Shown here in pieces: positions 12,001 to 23,199 of a stretch of DNA of 64,000 nucleotides. The position numbers and the translations under genes were made by a program. The stretch spans positions 15,115,246 to 15,179,245 of the forward strand of contig OW203773.1 of assembly GCA_934045905.1 (NCBI GenBank), given 5' to 3'. This stretch comes from Leuctra nigra. Its lineage: Eukaryota > Arthropoda > Insecta > Plecoptera > Leuctridae. The notes beneath the pieces were generated by a model, which ran no database searches, was not told where the DNA came from, and saw nothing but the letters and a program-made list of their open reading frames with translations. Numbering within the stretch: the first letter of the stretch is position 1; each line of letters begins with the position of its first letter.

Positions 12001-12738
12001 ATCAACAACACAACGGAGAAGTCAGATCTGCCAAATCAAAATGAAATTGAAATGAATCAGATAGAATCCCTCGAACACTTGTCTGCAGCGTGTGACAGCA
12101 TCCTAGACGAGCTGGCGAAGGAAAAATCACCTGTCGTCCCGCCGCGGAGGTTTTCGGAGTCGAGCGTTCAACCGACGTCAACAGATATCGTCCGTCCCGA
12201 GAAGTCTGCCTCGGTAGGATCGTCGGTTTCTTCGACGGACAGCCTCATCAATATTGTTGAGCAATGCATAAAACTTAATCCAAAGGGATTGGAATTGCTT
12301 TGTATGGACTTCGTGAAGCAGCATGCAGCTAATGATTCGACAGATGATAGCCCGAAAAGTCGAGTCCCGGCATCTACAATTACAAGTTTCAAGAGTGATG
12401 ATGTGCATAAGCCGGGACTCGACACATCCGTCGCCTCGTACAAGCCCGTCTTGGCTCCCCAAATCTTTGTCAAAGACGAACTATCTGCAGTTTGCAAGAA
12501 GCAACCAGTACTTCCTCCAATCATCATGCGGCGAAGTTCCGAGGACGAAGTGGCGGCGAATGCAACGTACAACGTCGTCAACAGGTGCCCCTTGATTGCG
12601 TCTAAACAACACGCTTTTGGGGTGCGCGAGGCGCAGAAGAGGAGGAGAGGCGAACCGCTCGGCCTCCCGATGTACGGCCTGCCTTCCCTTGGCGAGAGTG
12701 AAATCGAGGAAGAAGACAAACTCGTCATTGACGAGTAA
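2962..12738 (+). CDS. Large intrinsically disordered Ser/Pro-rich protein, three coding exons
   Basis: Unrecognised protein of about 2285 residues. Coding exons are 2962-3083, 5238-5848 and 6614-12738; donors GTAAGT (3084) and GTGAGT (5849) and acceptors after TTTCTAG (5237) and ATTTCAG (6613) join in frame (phases 2 and 1). The start ATG has a good context (GCCAACATGG), but the exon opens at an acceptor at 2946, so a 5' exon lies upstream. The N-terminus is basic (GEKRKRRITDMR), NLS-like. The rest is Ser/Pro/Lys rich: an acidic SSDELCLGDSSEDE patch, a possibly folded stretch near residues 275-350 (LADVRFKQREIPYPVD), a 31-residue tandem repeat at about 650-1150, three 19-residue repeats from about 1572, Pro/Ala repeats near 1790-1860, a Tyr/Gln-rich part and an acidic C-terminus (EIEEEDKLVIDE). 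No enzyme motif or membrane segment is seen. A nuclear scaffold or regulatory role is only a guess. Confidence 0.82.
3114..3588. mobile_element. hAT-like MITE in intron 1 of the disordered-protein gene
   Basis: Ends CAGGGTGTCCAC and GTGGACACCCAG; flanks share TACTCA. The body is built from GCTACTTTTTTGCCACTT-type blocks, accounting for the T-rich frames here. Confidence 0.65.
3735..4268. mobile_element. PIF/Harbinger-like deletion derivative with CAACTGCAGTTGA palindromes
   Basis: Inverted ends CCGTTCTCACTACA and TGTAGTGGGAACGG. The palindrome CAACTGCAGTTGA or variants occur at both ends, at least five times. A short frame at 3909-3956 (MALTESEIIHLFALM) resembles the first exon of a Harbinger-type transposase. 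Family assignment is inference; no clear target duplication. Confidence 0.5.
4889..4935 (+). repeat. (TATG)n microsatellite
   Basis: About 45 bases of TATG with interruptions. It is followed by CCATTTGGCCGATCTCCACC and AAACTTGGCATGG, a phrase common in insect transposon sequence. The stretch 4830-5220 is probably a repeat immediately upstream of exon 2. Confidence 0.6.
5238..5848 (+). CDS. Second coding exon of the disordered-protein gene
   Basis: It joins the previous exon as AA+G (Lys) and runs LKRTSSKSFPPPLRV onward. It is much more GC-rich than its flanks, with strings of CGT/CCC/AGC codons. It encodes Ser/Arg/Pro-rich sequence, a SYEEHIRNQQRKKKRAL basic helix and an acidic LGDSSEDE patch. 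It ends in phase 1 before GTGAGT at 5849; reading through the donor meets a stop at 5922. Confidence 0.8.
6147..6295. repeat. Hairpin MITE in intron 2 of the disordered-protein gene
   Basis: Near-perfect inverted repeat of about 70-bp arms with a 5-6 base loop at GTCGGC; arms share AACACTGGTATTGTCAAG and GTAAAAGTAAAAAGAGTC. Confidence 0.85.
6614..12738 (+). CDS. Giant 6.1-kb last exon of the disordered-protein gene
   Basis: The acceptor TATTATTTCAG ends at 6613; the first codon is completed by G from the previous exon (GGG). The frame then stays open for 2041 codons to the TAA at 12736. An uninterrupted frame of this length with coherent composition on both sides of a minisatellite is strong evidence of a real exon. 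The opposite strand and the second forward frame are also open across the repeat because the 93-bp period is a multiple of 3; those are shadows. Confidence 0.88.
7830..9325 (+). repeat. 93-bp coding minisatellite, about 16 units
   Basis: Tandem repeat inside the giant exon. Units start at 7885 (84 bp, one 9-bp deletion), then every 93 bp to 9271, with partial units at each end. Each encodes 31 residues with core SSEKPKSST-EQ and PPAHSAIGKAS. Variants recur in blocks: the three-unit order at 8334-8612 repeats at 8613-8891, and a two-unit TTEQQ/TNEQH block is duplicated at about 8898-9270. This shows growth by unequal exchange of multi-unit blocks. Confidence 0.97.
10594..10764 (+). repeat. 57-bp coding tandem repeat, three copies
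   Basis: Three 57-bp copies start at 10594, 10651 and 10708, with a decayed fourth start at 10765. They encode VVNILPAAKETSPRAQST. Copies 2 and 3 are nearly identical, so this is a recent local expansion in the same exon, independent of the 93-bp array. Confidence 0.95.
11236..11465 (+). repeat. Degenerate Pro/Ala coding repeat
   Basis: Interleaved repeats of about 45-60 bp encode IQARPAETPPGT and LPPPVT modules (IQARPA four times, LPPPVT twice). Part of the low-complexity C-terminal half of the same protein. Confidence 0.8.
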
Positions 12739-14230
12739 TGAATCAAACAGTTTAATTTTTCATAGATATTGTGAGTTGGTTTTTAGTTTACAATATTTTT
12801 TAATTAAAGAAATAATTATCATATATATCAATTATATTATATTTGGTGTGAGGTTTTTGAAATGTTATCACCTTTTTTTAGGTTTTGGATTTTAATTAAA
12901 TACTTACGACACAGGTGTGGGATTTACATTTATTAATATCATATATTAAAATAATATTGTTCATACTGCACTTTATAACAAGATACATAATATCTCTGGT
13001 GTGGTTTTCTTTTGGTTTCATGTAGGTATCCTCATATTATATTAGTTCTGAATATCCAATATGTTTTAATAACTTTAGCTAGTAGTTCATGGTTGAGGTA
13101 TATATTACTTAATACGCACACATATTTTATTAGAGCGCACTCATTTGTAGCGTATTTGAATCAATATGTGGTCACTATTGTGCATAGTTATCTATGCATT
13201 AACTGTAATATGATACAAAATGTAACAATAATATGGAATGCTTCATGCACACTACGGTCACACGATGTTTGATAGACCGGAGATGTTGTTTCGTCGTAAC
13301 TTGCTAAGTAACGATTATTGGAGGGAAAAAGAACAATGCATTGAAACAAATCTTGACGCAATTTACAATTGCAAGTCAAGTATAAATGTACAATATTACA
13401 ATAATAATGAACTGGAGAGTAATGTCACCTCTTGCTCCATTCATACACATGACATTAATTATCTTCAAGATTAGGTTTAATCAATATGATATTAATGTAA
13501 TGTTTTGTCTTCGACTTAAAGAAATCTTCATATTGTCGAAGGCGTTATGTCAAAATATGATGTTTAGCCTAAACGAAAAGCTTTGACTTGATGTAAACTA
13601 CAAATTGTCAAAAGACGAATCAAATTATGTTGTTTAACATAACCGATAAGCATCGACTTGATAAAATAATTGTCGAAATATTGATGTTTAGTATAATCGA
13701 TTATCTTCGACTTTAAGAAATCTACAATTGTCGAGAATACTATGTGTAAAAATATCGGCTTAAAAATATTGGAGTCGAAGGAGAAAACTGCTGTACTCGA
13801 TGCACTAACTGTACTTGAACATCGATTACATTGTAAGGAATACGGGACAAACAACAGCTGGAAGCTTTAATTCAATTGCTGTAAGCTTTAATTTGTGTAA
13901 AGCTTATTATAATTTTACTTTGTAACATTGTGGGAGGAATTTCATTAAGTTTAATTTGTTGTTTCTCATAATTTTATCAATTCGATCATTATCAAGTTGG
14001 ATTCAAGTTTTTTTGTTTATTTTATTGCCAATGTTATCTGTTAAATATGCAGGCCTCACACAATATTACTTAATTGCTAGAGCAAACAATGAAATAAATA
14101 GATCTATACGAAATAACATCAATTTAGTAAATACTGTTGTGTAAGAGGATTCTTCTAATCAGCTTATTGTATAGATTAAATGATATCTGTATTTTATCTG
14201 CATTTCCAAAAATAAAATTGCTTAATTGGA
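12739..14230 (+). other. Probable 3' UTR of the disordered-protein gene
   Basis: AT-rich DNA without coding potential follows the stop. A clean AATAAA lies at 14211-14216; another AATAAA occurs near 14450. A degenerate tandem repeat (13500-13745) lies within it. The extent is inferred from the poly(A) signal only. Confidence 0.45.
13500..13745 (+). repeat. Degenerate ~60-85 bp tandem repeat in the 3' UTR
   Basis: About four diverged units share TGATGTTTAG, ATAACCGAT, TTCGACTT and CAATTGTCGA in the same order. Units begin near 13500, 13558, 13627 and 13680. They have no coding frame. Confidence 0.6.
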
Positions 14231-14452
14231 ATTATTCCATTTATTCGTTGTCAATTCCCTCACGTTGTCAAATCTCCTATCCCACTAATGTTAATCCTAG
14301 ATAAACTATATTACCTATGCGTCCAATGTTAAACTTGGCGAACCCTACCAATGTTAAACTAAACGAGAAAAGATCTTATATAGCAAAAAAGGTTTTAATT
14401 GCACAGAAATGCTAATGGTATATCCATTTGGGATATCATTGTCTAAGAAATA

Positions 14453-15046
14453 AAACGTGTTTACACCTGATCTCCCCGGGTCCAGCCCGCGGAAACTAAA
14501 ACCCTAGTCCATCCCTGTATTTCAACCCGGGGCGAGTTTGACTCGAGCCGAAACTAGTTACCTTTTCATCCACGTGAGATCTGTATTCTTATCATATTAC
14601 TTGAAACACAAAATAATGGAAATGTTTGCATGATACTGCAATAATAAATGAACTAACTTATTACATTATTACTTTTATTATCCAAAGCTTCACAAACTGT
14701 GCCGATCATTGCTACATTATGATTTTGACAGAGACATTTGACGTTTGAAAAAGAAAAAACAACGAAATCTTACGGTATCCACTGCCTTCTTGATTGGTTT
14801 TGTTCAATGACAAAAGCTGTAAATACATCGTAGTGAAAATACATTCAATTTTTGGACCCAGGGCCCTGATTCTATAACTCCATTGCGATCGCTTAGCAAT
14901 TATTTCAATGTTAATCCTTATGGAAGAAATTGCTAAGCGGTCGCAATGGGGTTATAGAATTTCACCTCAGGTAAAACCCTGGGTACAGATCCGAGTCGTA
15001 TGGGTTTATCCCGGGGATTAAGTGGTGTAGTGTGAAAACAGATTAA
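14453..15046. mobile_element. Possible larger DNA element hosting the hairpin MITE
   Basis: GTGTTTACACCTGATCTCCC and CCCGGGTCC on the left face inverted-looking CCCGGGG and GTGTAGTGTGAAAACAG on the right. The arms are imperfect, so this is a weak call. Confidence 0.3.
14867..14965. repeat. Hairpin MITE, 99 bp
   Basis: Inverted arms GATTCTATAACTCCATTGCG and its complement (CGCAATGGGGTTATAGAATT) around a short centre (CAATGTTAATCC). Confidence 0.8.
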
Positions 15047-15049
15047 GTA

Positions 15050-16530
15050 ATTAATTAATTATCTTTGAAATTATCTCAATTTTGTGCAATAGGTTATATG
15101 CAATTACGAAGATATCAAAATTAATAGCAGGTTTGAACCACTGATAGGGCACTAGCCAAACTTTTTCCCGCTATTGTGCTGCAGCGCTGCCATCGGGAGT
15201 GAGTAAGAAGTGTGAAGTAAGCTTTGAAGTAAGCTGTTCGTGCCACTCAAAATTAAAACTCGCGAAACTTTATTTTGACAGGCGTAAGAAGATGTACTTA
15301 CTGTTTAGATACATATATTTTTTACTCTAGTATAATAAAACGTGTAAAAATAAGAAGATAGTGCAATATCTTAAGCAAATTCGATTTCAATCTGAAGCGA
15401 CACCCTCTCAATTGTTTTAATAGAAAGTTACAAAATTCCATTGTGCCGTGAGTCAGTTCAAGAAAGCACTGGAAACAAAAATATTTATGTGAGCTGTCAT
15501 TATATGATCAAAATATTGTTATTACACTATCATTTCTAATAATTATCCACTCTTTCGGTAAATAACCAAATATCAACATTAATTCTTATAATATAACATG
15601 AAAATACGGAGTGTGGGGTAAGAAATACGTTGATTTGAAAAGCACAGCCTCGACGCTAGCGCCAAAGTGGCCGATCCTGTCGTCCTAGCTTGGCATCGCC
15701 CCATCTCCATGTACTTCCACTTCGTTGGTTTGATTGAACCCTATGATTGGGTACTTTACAGTCTGTACAAACAAAAGTGATCGAATCAATCTTGTTGAGA
15801 CCAACTGCCACGAAAGAAGCGGCTGCCGGATGTTTTTTATGACTACAAGTCGCCATTTTAGTTAACTAGGGGGACCCGCTTACAAATTGTAAGATGCGTA
15901 ATTCACATTTAGGTATATGATTAATTTATCACCAACTATCAAAGTTTGGGAAATGTATAAAAAGAGAGAGTTACTGCAAATTCCTACTTATTATTTCTGA
16001 ATTTTAATATTTTTTTACATTGTTGATTTTTTTAATTCATTATAATTTTTATGTTTTTTTGTATTACTTTAAATTATTATTTTTTGATTTTTTTTAACCA
16101 TATTTGACTTTAAGATTTTTTAATGATTTTAATAAGGTTTTTTGGTTCATTTTGTTTTTTTCTTTTTTTAACATAACTTTTTTTTTATAATTTTTATATG
16201 ATTTTTTGGTTATTTTTTATTTCTTTAGAATTTCAAGTTTTTTTTAAATTGTTAATTTTTTTTGATTCATTATAATTTTTATGTGATTTTTTTTATTTTT
16301 ATCTTATTTTTGTGAATAATTATTTTTTTTATTTGTTTATATTTTTTGAATTATTTGGATTTTTTTTTGAAAATTTACACTGATTTTTTGTTGTTGTTGT
16401 TTACCCCTTGCAAATAGTTTTAGACACAATTGGAAATGAAAGTCGGCCATTTTAAATACAATCAATTTCAATTGTAGGACATACGGACACTCGCGCATGC
16501 GCATGCGAGAAAAGTGTTCATTATGTAAGA
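15050..16530. other. Gene-poor AT-rich stretch with T-rich tracts
   Basis: 15990-16360 is over 80 percent A+T with TTTTTT blocks. A short reverse-strand frame (15656-15856, MATCSHKKHPAAASFVAVGL) shows no recognised domain; it may be a diverged exon. Confidence 0.4.
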
Positions 16531-16534
16531 TGCG

Positions 16535-16649
16535 CAAAGAGAGATTCTACAGAATCCCAGAGATTTTGATTGAGATTTTGTTTGAAGTCTGGGTTAATTA
16601 AACAAAATATCAATTAAAATCTCTGGGATTCTGTAGAATCTCTCTTTGT
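16535..16649. repeat. Hairpin MITE, 115 bp
   Basis: Arms share AGAGAGATTCTACAGAATCC inverted as GGATTCTGTAGAATCTCTCT. The first 25 bases of each arm are nearly perfect. Confidence 0.85.
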
Positions 16650-17264
16650 GGATCCACTTCCTGGTATTTTATTTTATTTCTTGCCTTTTTTATTTTTACG
16701 GACTTTTTTTATTTTGTTTCTACTTTTTTATGAAATTTTTCGTTTTTGTTTATTTGATTATTTAACGTAATTTTTATTTATTTTTCAATAATTTATTTTG
16801 AAACGATTTTTTTTGTTTTATTTTTTGTTTTTTTCCCATAATTTACACTGGTTTTTATAACTGTTTACCCCTCGGGTAGAAGTCATCAGGTTCAGGTAAG
16901 CTGCTTATGTACGGTTGTACAGTTTCTCCGATCGAACTGAAATTTTTTACACTAAAGACCCCCCCCCCCCCTCCCCACTCCCGGGAAATTTTACACGGTC
17001 ATTGGGTCTAATACTGCATGTGTTTCTGAAAATGATAGTGACATTTTATGCTTGTTATGAATTTTGTCAAATTACATCAACAAAATGCAGCAGCCCATGC
17101 ACCTGGGGGGGGGGGGGGGGGATTTGGATCAAATGAATACCATAAAAAGCAAAAAGTCTATAATCGATGGTAATTTGAAGAATTTAAATGTTCAAATCGA
17201 CCAAAATGTGTGTTTAAAATTTAAATCGCGTTAAAATGAACTAAATTTTATGGTGAAATTAAAA

Positions 17265-17330
17265 TAATTCCCGGGCCTGCGCAGCCAGGATCCGCTAGGT
17301 ACCCTGGGCCCTCCTAAGACCCAAATCGGA
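17265..17330 (+). repeat. GC-rich module, diverged copy
   Basis: AATTCCCGGGCCTGCGCAGC, then CCCTGGGCCCTCCTAAGACC, preceded by AAATCGCGTTAAAATGAACT. Same module as at 50440, 50640 and 52010. Confidence 0.5.
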
Positions 17331-17711
17331 TCAATAGTTCTCCTATTTTACCTTCTACTTTTAACTACCTCAAGGTACTACAAAAATCCACGGCATGCAA
17401 CTGGATTTACAATAATTGAAAAGTGTACTAAATATTTAAATATTAACACAAAATTATGCACATATCATAAAAAGATTTTTCCGGTATATAGGCAACTAGA
17501 AAATATGGATACCCTAAAAATAACCTTCCGGGGGTGGGTCGGGCGAGGGGTGGGGCAAATCTGAATAAACGCCACTGTTTCTTTTACTTGTTGTTAGTTT
17601 TCAAACCAGGCATCGATACAAGGTGGTAAACTTGATGATCAATAACAATTTCCTGTCTCGAGAAAATATTGAGAACATCTATCTGTAAGAAATGTTCTTC
17701 TTTGTCAGCGG

Positions 17712-17933
17712 TGAGTCATGACTCATGAGTCATCCCTCAAATGTCCGGGCGATGACGTCACCTTCTGAGTCACGTGGTTATTCATCACGCGTAAACGTGC
17801 CATCGAGTACGAGTCATCGACGCGCCTGCGTCGAGATTGCATCACTTTCTTCGACATCTCTCAGTCGAGAGGTGACGTCACCCGATGACGTCATCACATG
17901 TCACGTGATGGGTGACGTCACCCGATGACGTCA
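17712..17933. promoter_or_regulatory. Dense cluster of bZIP-type palindromes (CRE and AP-1 like)
   Basis: Five TGACGTCA octamers (17753, 17873, 17886, 17913, 17926) and four TGAGTCA/TGACTCA heptamers (17712, 17719, 17726, 17766) in 222 bp, with CACGTG at 17771 and 17903. The first three heptamers are back to back. No gene is close, so role unknown; a transposon end is an alternative. Confidence 0.5.
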
Positions 17934-18497
17934 TTGTCTATCACCGATATATTTGGAGTAAGTATTCGTTCTGAACACGGTTGTCGAATGAAAGTGATCA
18001 TTTATGGACACAATTTTATGAGTCGGCAAAGTACTGTTTTATCGGGGTAATTGCACGTTAAGGAATGTAAGAGGAGAGTATGACTGGGATGTGCATAAAG
18101 GACGTCACGCTTCCCGGGGGTTGGGGGGGGGGGGGGTGGGGTGATATAAGACGTTTAAAAGATTTTAATTTTAGTTTTTGTATGTTGGGACCTGTAACTT
18201 TACTAAAAATTAAAAATTATGATTCATTTCACAGTAAAAAAAATAATAATTATTTAGGTAGAAGGAAAGGGGTATAGTGATAGTTCTGTGACGTCTTTTA
18301 AGAGGGGAGGGGGTCATAACACAGCGTGACAAGGGGAGGGGGTAAATTATTTATTTACTGACACATTGATAAATTATGAAATTGATTGATTGATTGATTG
18401 ATAATTGTGCTATAATTCCTAATAATATTACTGCCCTATAAAAACAAGCCACCAGTTGATTACAGGGCAATATTGTCTGGTGATCTTTCATTTAAAC

Positions 18498-19007
18498 CAG
18501 TGTTGTGACTTATCTAGATAAAATTATCTAGTTTATTATCTAGTTAATTATTTTTTTTCTATTATCTTATCTAGATAATTAAATAATTGGTTATCTTCAT
18601 CATTATCTAGATACAAATATTTTTATCTATTGGCAATTATCTAGATAAAAAATTTAAAATTCAAAATGTATTTGTGTGTATATGAACATGCACAAACCTC
18701 AAATGTCAGATGATATGAAAAAGGAAAATCATCTTCATTGAGTCACATTAGTTGGCTTGTTTCGACGCCCCCTTTTTTAAAAAACTTGAGTTCCAAATTT
18801 AGGATTCGAAAAAAATTGGGGAAGAGTAGTATTTCGTAAAAAAATTATTTATTATCTATAACAGTTATATAGATAATTATTTTTTATATTTATCTATTAT
18901 CTAGATGATTTCTTTGATATTTATCTATTATCTTATCTAGATAAATTTTTGGCAGGTTATCTTTATCTTTATCTAGATAAAAGTAAGATTATCTAATCAC
19001 GACACTG
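18498..19007. mobile_element. hAT-like MITE rich in TTATCTAGATAA
   Basis: 510 bp with inverted ends CAGTGTTGTGA / TCACGACACTG and 8-bp flanking repeats ATTTAAAC / ATTAAAAC (7 of 8). The body holds at least six ATCTAGAT palindromes. Confidence 0.8.
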
Positions 19008-19191
19008 ATTAAAACTAATGTTGGGAAGTATTTGTAGTGCCGGCGTATGGTACTTTCTTCATTATACGCGAAAAATGATAATACCTCCTAGGACCTATAA
19101 TAGTCTGCTCCCGCTCAAGTAGGAGGTGTGGGAGGCGCAGCCCTTGCTGGTGGCAATTGTCACCAGCAATATGAATTGTCACAATTGTCAC

Positions 19192-19384
19192 CAATAGACA
19201 ACATCATAAATTATCTAGTAAGCTCTGCTTTTCAAAAAATTTCATATGCAGTACCGTGATCCAAGTATCTATTATGGTTTTTCAACAATGGATCATAACC
19301 ATAATAGATACTTGGATCACGGTACTGCATATGAAAATGTTTGAAAAGCAGAGCTAACTAGATAATTTATGATGTTGTCTATTG
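19192..19384. repeat. Near-perfect 193-bp hairpin element
   Basis: Arms of about 90 bp share CAAGTATCTATTATGG and GCAGTACCGTGATCCAAG in inverted orientation; the loop is about TTTTTCAACAATGGATC. A small palindrome (TTGCTGGTG...CACCAGCAA, 19145-19170) lies just outside. Confidence 0.88.
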
Positions 19385-19879
19385 CTGGTGGCGTAGATCA
19401 ATTAATCTACGAATTTATGGTAAATATTTCATTACTGAAATCAATTTTTCAAGGTAATTTTTCATGCGCAAACAAAAAATTCAGAAACTAGCTTCCAGAC
19501 ATTTTTCCGAGAACTTTATTATTTACAAATCGGAAGAAATGAAGAAGGTGAACCTCATATACTCGGTGTTCTCAGAAACGCCGTTGCAATGTTGTGCTTA
19601 TTCGTTTATACATTCCCACCGACTCAGCGTGGCTTCGTGGCTTCATTGAGTGTAGGATTTCCACGAAAGACTAAGCAATGCTGAAGACATTAACAAAACA
19701 TCAGTCTGGCGAACTCTCAAATTATTTTAATTTCAGGGAATTACTTACCGGCATACGTGTTTACACCGTTTCCACAAGAGGGAATTACTTACCGGCATAC
19801 GTGTTTACACCGTTTCCACAAGAATAGTTGTATTTCTTCCAAGCTTGACTTTGGTCAAATAACATGTACCTAATACCTA

Positions 19880-21540
19880 TTAAAAATACATGCAAAATAA
19901 TATGTGAAAAAAAACACATAAAAATAGACGGATCATGTCAAAAACATTCCAAAACGGTTAGAATTGAGTTGAAATTCCAAAATTTTCCGGGGCTATGCGC
20001 CCCGGACGCGTATATCCAATTTGTATGCTACCTCGTCACCAAGGTGCTATTTTCACAGCGCGTCTCCACGCGTCGCATGCCTCTTGTCACGCCCCATAGT
20101 GGAGGAATAAGTTGCAGCAGCCATTTCTCCCTTCTAAAGTGTGTGTAATTGAAGTAATGAGTGTTAATTATCCAGACAAGTGGGTGTATCAGGTAAATGA
20201 GATCAATGAGACATGTCAATTATAAGAGCAAATATTGCGTGTGAAAATGATGCTGTGTAGTGGATTGAGGAATTTGGGATTCAAAACAACACACACTGGA
20301 TTGCGGGAATTCCATACGCAAAATGTAACACGAAAGGTACTCTAAAGCGCAAGATTGTCTCAAGAGAAAAGGCATGTGATGTTACCCATAATTATGTGGC
20401 TCCATAATATTCAGACAAATATTAATGATAATGTGGCTCCCGCAAATCAGCATTGAACATTGTTTCAAAAGACAGTTGATTTATACGTCGATACTTTTTT
20501 TTCACAGTGAATATGTCACAGTCACATGTGTTTCATTGTCTTGGTGATACAAGTGTTATTTTGAGAGCTTGCGAGCAATTCATTTGAACTTTTATGAACT
20601 TACATGGCGTGTTTGATCTGTGTGTACAATACATTAATAAATAATATTATTTTTTCTAATAAATTAAAAATTAAATAATAATTTAAAATACATTTCTAAA
20701 AGTTATGAATTACTTATTTTGTTTTGTGTTGATTCGAAATTATATTATATTTTATATAATGAAATATTTTAGCACTGCTATGGAATCAGATTTTTTGTCA
20801 AAGATATTATAACATTAATAAAGTTTCTATGCGAAAATTGTGGTCCCTTTTGTAATTTTTAAAAATAAAGGGGAAGAGTAAATAAATTATTAAATTTAAT
20901 TAAAAAGTTAAATGAAATATTAAACCTAAGAAATTCCCATAATAATTCATCGCAAAACTTGCCAACAAAAATCAATTGTTTTCCAACCCTATTTTTATAC
21001 CTACCTCTCGAACATCAATTTACATTTAAGAATTGAAGTCTTGTGTATCAATAAATTTGCTCTTCGGCTCTAGATTTGAAAACAATATGTATTGAGTAGG
21101 ATGATACATTTGATATTTGACATTAATAATATAATAATAAATTAATTATAAATTTGCTAAATTGAATGTAAACGTTTTTAACTCGAAAAGGCATGAGAGA
21201 GACGTGACAGAATTAAATATACATTCTGCTGTGTGTAAGAATAGGCAAACAAGGCGACGCGTGGAAAGGCGCTGTGAGAATAGCACCTTGGTGACGAGGT
21301 AGCATACAAATTGGATATACGCGCCCCGGACATGCATATCCTGATAAGTTCAATACGTTTACCTATTCTTAAATCTCTTAGACCATTTTTTTTTTGATAT
21401 TTTGCCATTTATAATTCCCCAAAATAGCTATACACTGTGATTCAAAATTGTACCAAAACGAATTACCTTGATCAAAAATTTTCTCGGGGGCTATGCCCCC
21501 GAACCCCCTGTTTTCCACTGTGACTTTTCAAAATATATTA
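19880..21540 (+). repeat. Repeat Y (hAT-derived?) host copy containing MULE-like element 1
   Basis: Left part 19880-20007 (ATGTCAAAAACATTCCAAAA, GAATTGAGTTGAAATTCC, then the GC-rich module) and right part 21323-21540 (ATCTCTTAGACC, CCAAAATAGCTAT, ATTGTACCAAAACGAA). A copy without the element lies at 40645-40860. Confidence 0.6.
20008..21322. mobile_element. MULE-like element 1 with ~70-bp TIRs and 9-bp TSD
   Basis: 1315 bp. Left arm from GCGTATATCCAATTTGTATG (20008-20077), right arm its inverted copy ending CAAATTGGATATACGC (21253-21322). Exact 9-bp direct repeat GCCCCGGAC at 19999-20007 and 21323-21331. The interior is AT-rich with no transposase. Nine-base duplications and long TIRs suggest Mutator-like; this is inference. 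Confidence 0.75.
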
Positions 21541-21733
21541 CGTATAATAATTGCTTTGGGCTTTGTACAACTACAAGCATTATTCATAAATTAACGCTAC
21601 CCCCCCCCCCCCCCCTAACGAAACGCCAACATCCAAAAAGTACCCCAAAAATATGCCACCCCCAACTATTCAAGTGCCCCTCCCGAGAAAAATGTCTAGA
21701 TGCAACACTGTATCCGAATGTACTTGTAATTTT

Positions 21734-21911
21734 GCCATCGTGGTTTTCCTCAGACGAGAGGCAAATGTTGGCAAGGTTCCCTACTTATAGATCACGACAG
21801 CTTCCTACCCAACGTCCTTCCTCATCTACTTATTCGCCATCATCTCCCTATCATCAGCATAATCACTTTTTGTCGCCAATAGCCTATAGTTGAAACAATG
21901 CGACGTTAAAT
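21734..21911 (+). mobile_element. SINE copy, 5'-truncated
   Basis: Matches the body of 49197-49486: ATCGTGGTTTTCCTCAGACG, GGCAAATGTTGG, TCATCTCCCTATCATCAGCA and AATGCGACGTTAAAT. The tRNA head is missing. Confidence 0.75.
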
Positions 21912-23199
21912 ACATATAAAAATTACACATGCATATACTTGAAAAATAGTTATGAAAATTTTACTTTATAAAGTGTATCGTTTCTCAGATTATTATACAT
22001 TTTATTATTACCAATTTGCCAGTTTATTTTTGTTTTCAATTTACTATATTCCTATTCATAGTTTGCACGTGACATCATCTCATTGTTGGCGACCATCTTG
22101 ATGGCACGATCCAGAATAGCTGTGATCTGTGTGTGTGTTTTTTTTGGCAATATGTGATACTTTTTAAAGTTACCTGGGCAGTTGTAGACTCCAGGGAAAT
22201 CAGAAATAAGAAAAGTTCAGTTCAGTTAAGTTGTATTTACAAAAAAACATATATTTTTATTAAAGACTCTTAATGTTGACACGTTTCATTAGAGTATATG
22301 GGAAATATTAAACACATTAACTATCTACATGTTTGCAATTTCATTAATTACTAGAAAAATAATAATAAGGTGGCGTGTACAATCACATGATAAAAACATC
22401 GATTTACCTCCATTTTATGTTAAATATGACCCGTCAACGTGCCAACATAATGTCCGCCTTTAGGAGAAAACTTACTTACATTGCTGATATATTAAAACAA
22501 ATTAAGTTCGTGCATTCTTACAAGTTATTCTAATTCACTGTAAAAACTATAGCACTTTTGTTTTTAAGATCTGACACATTTTTATCTCAAGTTGATAAAT
22601 TTGTAACAATTCATTCAATATTATATTTTTGGATAGTGTATAATACAGTAACTTTTCATAATGGACAGCTTGGAAATGAATGCGGGGTGGATAAAATGCG
22701 TGTGAAGAAACTATTTCGTGGTTGAGGGTTGAAGGCGTTGGGTGACTCAATCCCTCCCCCACCCCCTTGCGGAAAGAGTCGTTAAACGTTATCTATCTGA
22801 ACTGAATATGAATTGTCATCAAACTAAGGTGTAGTATGCACGAATATATTTTGAATCAAGATCACAATTTAACATGTGGCTGCAGAACAAATAAGGGAAA
22901 ACAAAAAATAATTACGTAGAATGCAGAATAGAAGAGGGAAACAGCATTAGTTTCCAGAATTTAATAAAATTAAAAAGATTGGATCCACAAATGATTGTTT
23001 TCAAATCACTAACTGACCATTAAAGCACATATCTAGGGGTTGAAACACATGAAGAGCAACAAATACTAACCAAACCTGATATTAACAATAACCAGATGTA
23101 ATTAAATGTAAACACAGGATTTCGTTTCTCTTCCATTCTAATGTCAATAGATAATCAAATGTATGAGGTTAATTGTATGAGGTTCCATACTCTGCTAAA

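Noticed and set aside
15656..15856. Reverse-strand 66-codon ORF starting MATCSHKKHPAAASF
   Set aside because: Has a good start context and non-repeat look, but no domain, splice site or poly(A) signal that I could tie to it.
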